DNA of 6,796 nt, from positions 1 to 6,796 of the forward strand of contig DATAEK010000349.1 in assembly GCA_036258055.1 (NCBI GenBank), read 5' to 3'. The notes under the pieces were generated by a model, which ran no database searches, had not been told where the DNA came from, and was given only the letters and a program-made list of their open reading frames with translations. The stretch comes from DATAEK01 sp036258055 (lineage in GTDB: Bacteria > Acidobacteriota > Vicinamibacteria > Vicinamibacterales > 2-12-FULL-66-21). This document shows positions 5,417 through 6,796 of the stretch, piece after piece (positions within the stretch are counted from its first letter, which is position 1; every line of letters begins with the position of its first letter). Position numbers and translations under genes: made by a program.

Positions 5417-6796
5417 TCAGGCGCCCCGACGCACCGACACAGCCACGGAAGCGCCGCCCGCAAGGGTCGTCAGCGGGATCAACCACAGATTCATGGCAGG
5501 CAGAGTCGCTGGGGTGACCAAGAGGAGAAGCAGGCCGGCGATCACGCTGGCCGCAACGCCGAGAAGTCCTCCGGCAGAGGGCCAGAAACCCACGCAGGCT
5601 ACGGCGACGAGCACTCCCAACGCTGCCGCCGCGCCTGGAATGCGGGCGTCCTCATCGTCACTCCGCATACGACAGGACGCAAACCGATCTCGAGCAACCT
5701 CGTCGCTGCCGATGGCGGAGCGCGTCGCGGGAGGCCTAGGCTGACTCGCGATCGCCGTCCCGTGCATGTCGGCGAGAATCTCGGCCTGTGTCAGCGCGCG
5801 CGAGTACAGACGCACCTCGCCGATGGCCCCGGCGAATTCGTAGCTCTTTCGATCCGCTCGCCTGCCGACGTACAGGGCAGTTCTCGAAGCGTGCTGGGAA
5901 CCGGTCACGTGTCCGAGCAGGAACCCGTTGTCGACTTTTCCGTTCACATATACGTCCAGCGTTTGCGCCTGGGCGTCATACACTCCGGCGACGTAGTACC
6001 ACACGTCAAGGGCAAGCGGTGTCGCTCCGTACCGGGCCATGAGCTCTCCGCACTCATTCCCGATTTTGAATCCGACCGTGCGCGGTCCCCGGTCGATGGT
6101 TGTGTCCAACTGATAACCGGTAGCAGCATCATCATGGACGGCATGAGTCGAGACGATCGCGGCATCGTCGACCGGATACCTACTCGACTTGATCCAGGCG
6201 CTGATCGTCATGCTGCCGGCGACTCGAAAGGCAGAAGGGTGGCCGAAGTTCACGAAGTCGGTTCTGCCATCGAGTTCGACGGCTTCATGAACGGCGCCTG
6301 TCACGTGCTTCGGCTCGTGGCTGAACCTGCCGTCGAGGCCATGCCCTGAGGCATCGGCCGCCACCCGACCAGTCTGCTCGTCGAGCTTCCAGTACGCTTC
6401 GAGCACTCCGGGAGACGTCGCGCCTCGCTCGTTGATCGGACTGCCTGAAGCCATCCAGAGTCCCACGACGATCGTCACGGCAAGCGCTGCCGCGACGATC
6501 GCTCCGGGTCTGCTGATCTTGAGGTCCTCTCGTGTTTTCCAGCGCGACCTCACGACGACTCCGAGCATCGCCCCAAAGGCATTGGTCGCTACGTCCACGA
6601 TCGAGGGCGAGCGGTGCGCCATCATGATCTGACTCAGCTCGGCGGCCGTCGAAAGCAGCGTTGCTGCGCCAACCGCACGGGCGAAGCCAAGCCGTCCCAG
6701 CACGAACCCGACTGGCACGAACCCGATGACGTTTTCGATGATATCGGGGATATCGGTGAAGTCCAGACTCAAGGCCGACGTGAGATAGCTGGACGA
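5417..6796 (-). CDS. VanZ-like / LamG-domain membrane protein, 5' end cut by window edge
   Basis: 459 residues are visible; the frame is open to the right edge, so the true start lies outside. The TTG at 6772 is only an internal Leu codon. Visible residues 16-82 are VanZ-like: DIIENVIGFVPVGFVLG with a TM, then ELSQIMMAHRSPSIVDV and NAFGAMLG, matching the family's HRxxxxxDVxxNxxG signature; the usual first TM must be upstream. A further TM is at about 99-117. Residues about 132-348 are a LamG/concanavalin A-like domain: AYWKLDEQTGRVAADASG at its start, ELDGRTDFVNFG, SMTISAWIKS, WYYVAGVYD, VYVNGKVDNG, and the closing AGAIGEVRLYSRALTQAEI. Three TMs end the protein (about 386-405, 409-432, 435-455). 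LamG domains usually bind glycans or surface ligands, and VanZ relatives are linked to glycopeptide or teicoplanin resistance, but no function can be assigned here. It is convergent with the permease. Confidence 0.88.
   Translation of the reverse strand, partial: SSSYLTSALSLDFTDIPDIIENVIGFVPVGFVLGRLGFARAVGAATLLSTAAELSQIMMAHRSPSIVDVATNAFGAMLGVVVRSRWKTREDLKISRPGAIVAAALAVTIVVGLWMASGSPINERGATSPGVLEAYWKLDEQTGRVAADASGHGLDGRFSHEPKHVTGAVHEAVELDGRTDFVNFGHPSAFRVAGSMTISAWIKSSRYPVDDAAIVSTHAVHDDAATGYQLDTTIDRGPRTVGFKIGNECGELMARYGATPLALDVWYYVAGVYDAQAQTLDVYVNGKVDNGFLLGHVTGSQHASRTALYVGRRADRKSYEFAGAIGEVRLYSRALTQAEILADMHGTAIASQPRPPATRSAIGSDEVARDRFASCRMRSDDEDARIPGAAAALGVLVAVACVGFWPSAGGLLGVAASVIAGLLLLLVTPATLPAMNLWLIPLTTLAGGASVAVSVRRGA

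Noticed and set aside
1..6796. CRISPR array, tRNA, rRNA, insertion sequence or phage genes
   Set aside because: No regular spacer-repeat pattern, cloverleaf, rRNA motif, transposase or phage protein was seen on either strand by eye.

Overview
The window is GC-rich, densely coding bacterial DNA. It most likely comes from an Acidobacteriota member or a close relative. The main support is a full-length 'duplicated orphan' MacB/FtsX-type permease with no ATPase gene beside it, a family greatly expanded in Acidobacteriota. Secreted hydrolases, a PIN-domain toxin pair and a VanZ/LamG membrane protein fit a soil-type Gram-negative genome. The taxonomic call is an inference from gene content; there is no rRNA or other marker gene.

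Layout. (1) Positions 1-1431: two divergent genes for exported proteins. On the minus strand is the 5' part of a DUF1028-family protein that runs off the left edge. On the plus strand is a complete choloylglycine hydrolase / penicillin V acylase-like enzyme. Both families have, or are thought to have, the Ntn-hydrolase fold. In both, the predicted signal-peptide cut would expose the nucleophile at the new N-terminus (Thr and Cys respectively). (2) Positions 1432-1596: a convergent intergenic gap with two strong hairpins and a GC-rich repeat. (3) Positions 1597-2318: a minus-strand toxin-antitoxin operon, with an AbrB/SpoVT-fold antitoxin first and a VapC-like PIN toxin overlapping it by 10 bases; a dyad lies just before the antitoxin start. 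(4) Positions 2374-2646: a small single-domain cupin, divergent from the toxin-antitoxin pair. (5) Positions 2647-2775: a gap holding a second copy of the GC-rich repeat. (6) Positions 2776-5205: the 809-residue ABC-transporter-type permease. (7) Positions 5206-5416: a convergent gap made of direct and inverted repeats with terminator-like hairpins. (8) Positions 5417-6796: a minus-strand gene, cut by the right edge, coding for a VanZ-like membrane segment, a transmembrane helix, a LamG/concanavalin A-like domain and three C-terminal helices.

How the genes work together. Only the antitoxin and toxin form an evident functional unit. The two divergent secreted Ntn-type enzymes may be co-regulated across their 76-base shared promoter region. 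The cupin, the permease and the VanZ/LamG gene look like independent accessory genes separated by repeats and terminators. No phage, insertion sequence, CRISPR array, tRNA or rRNA was seen.
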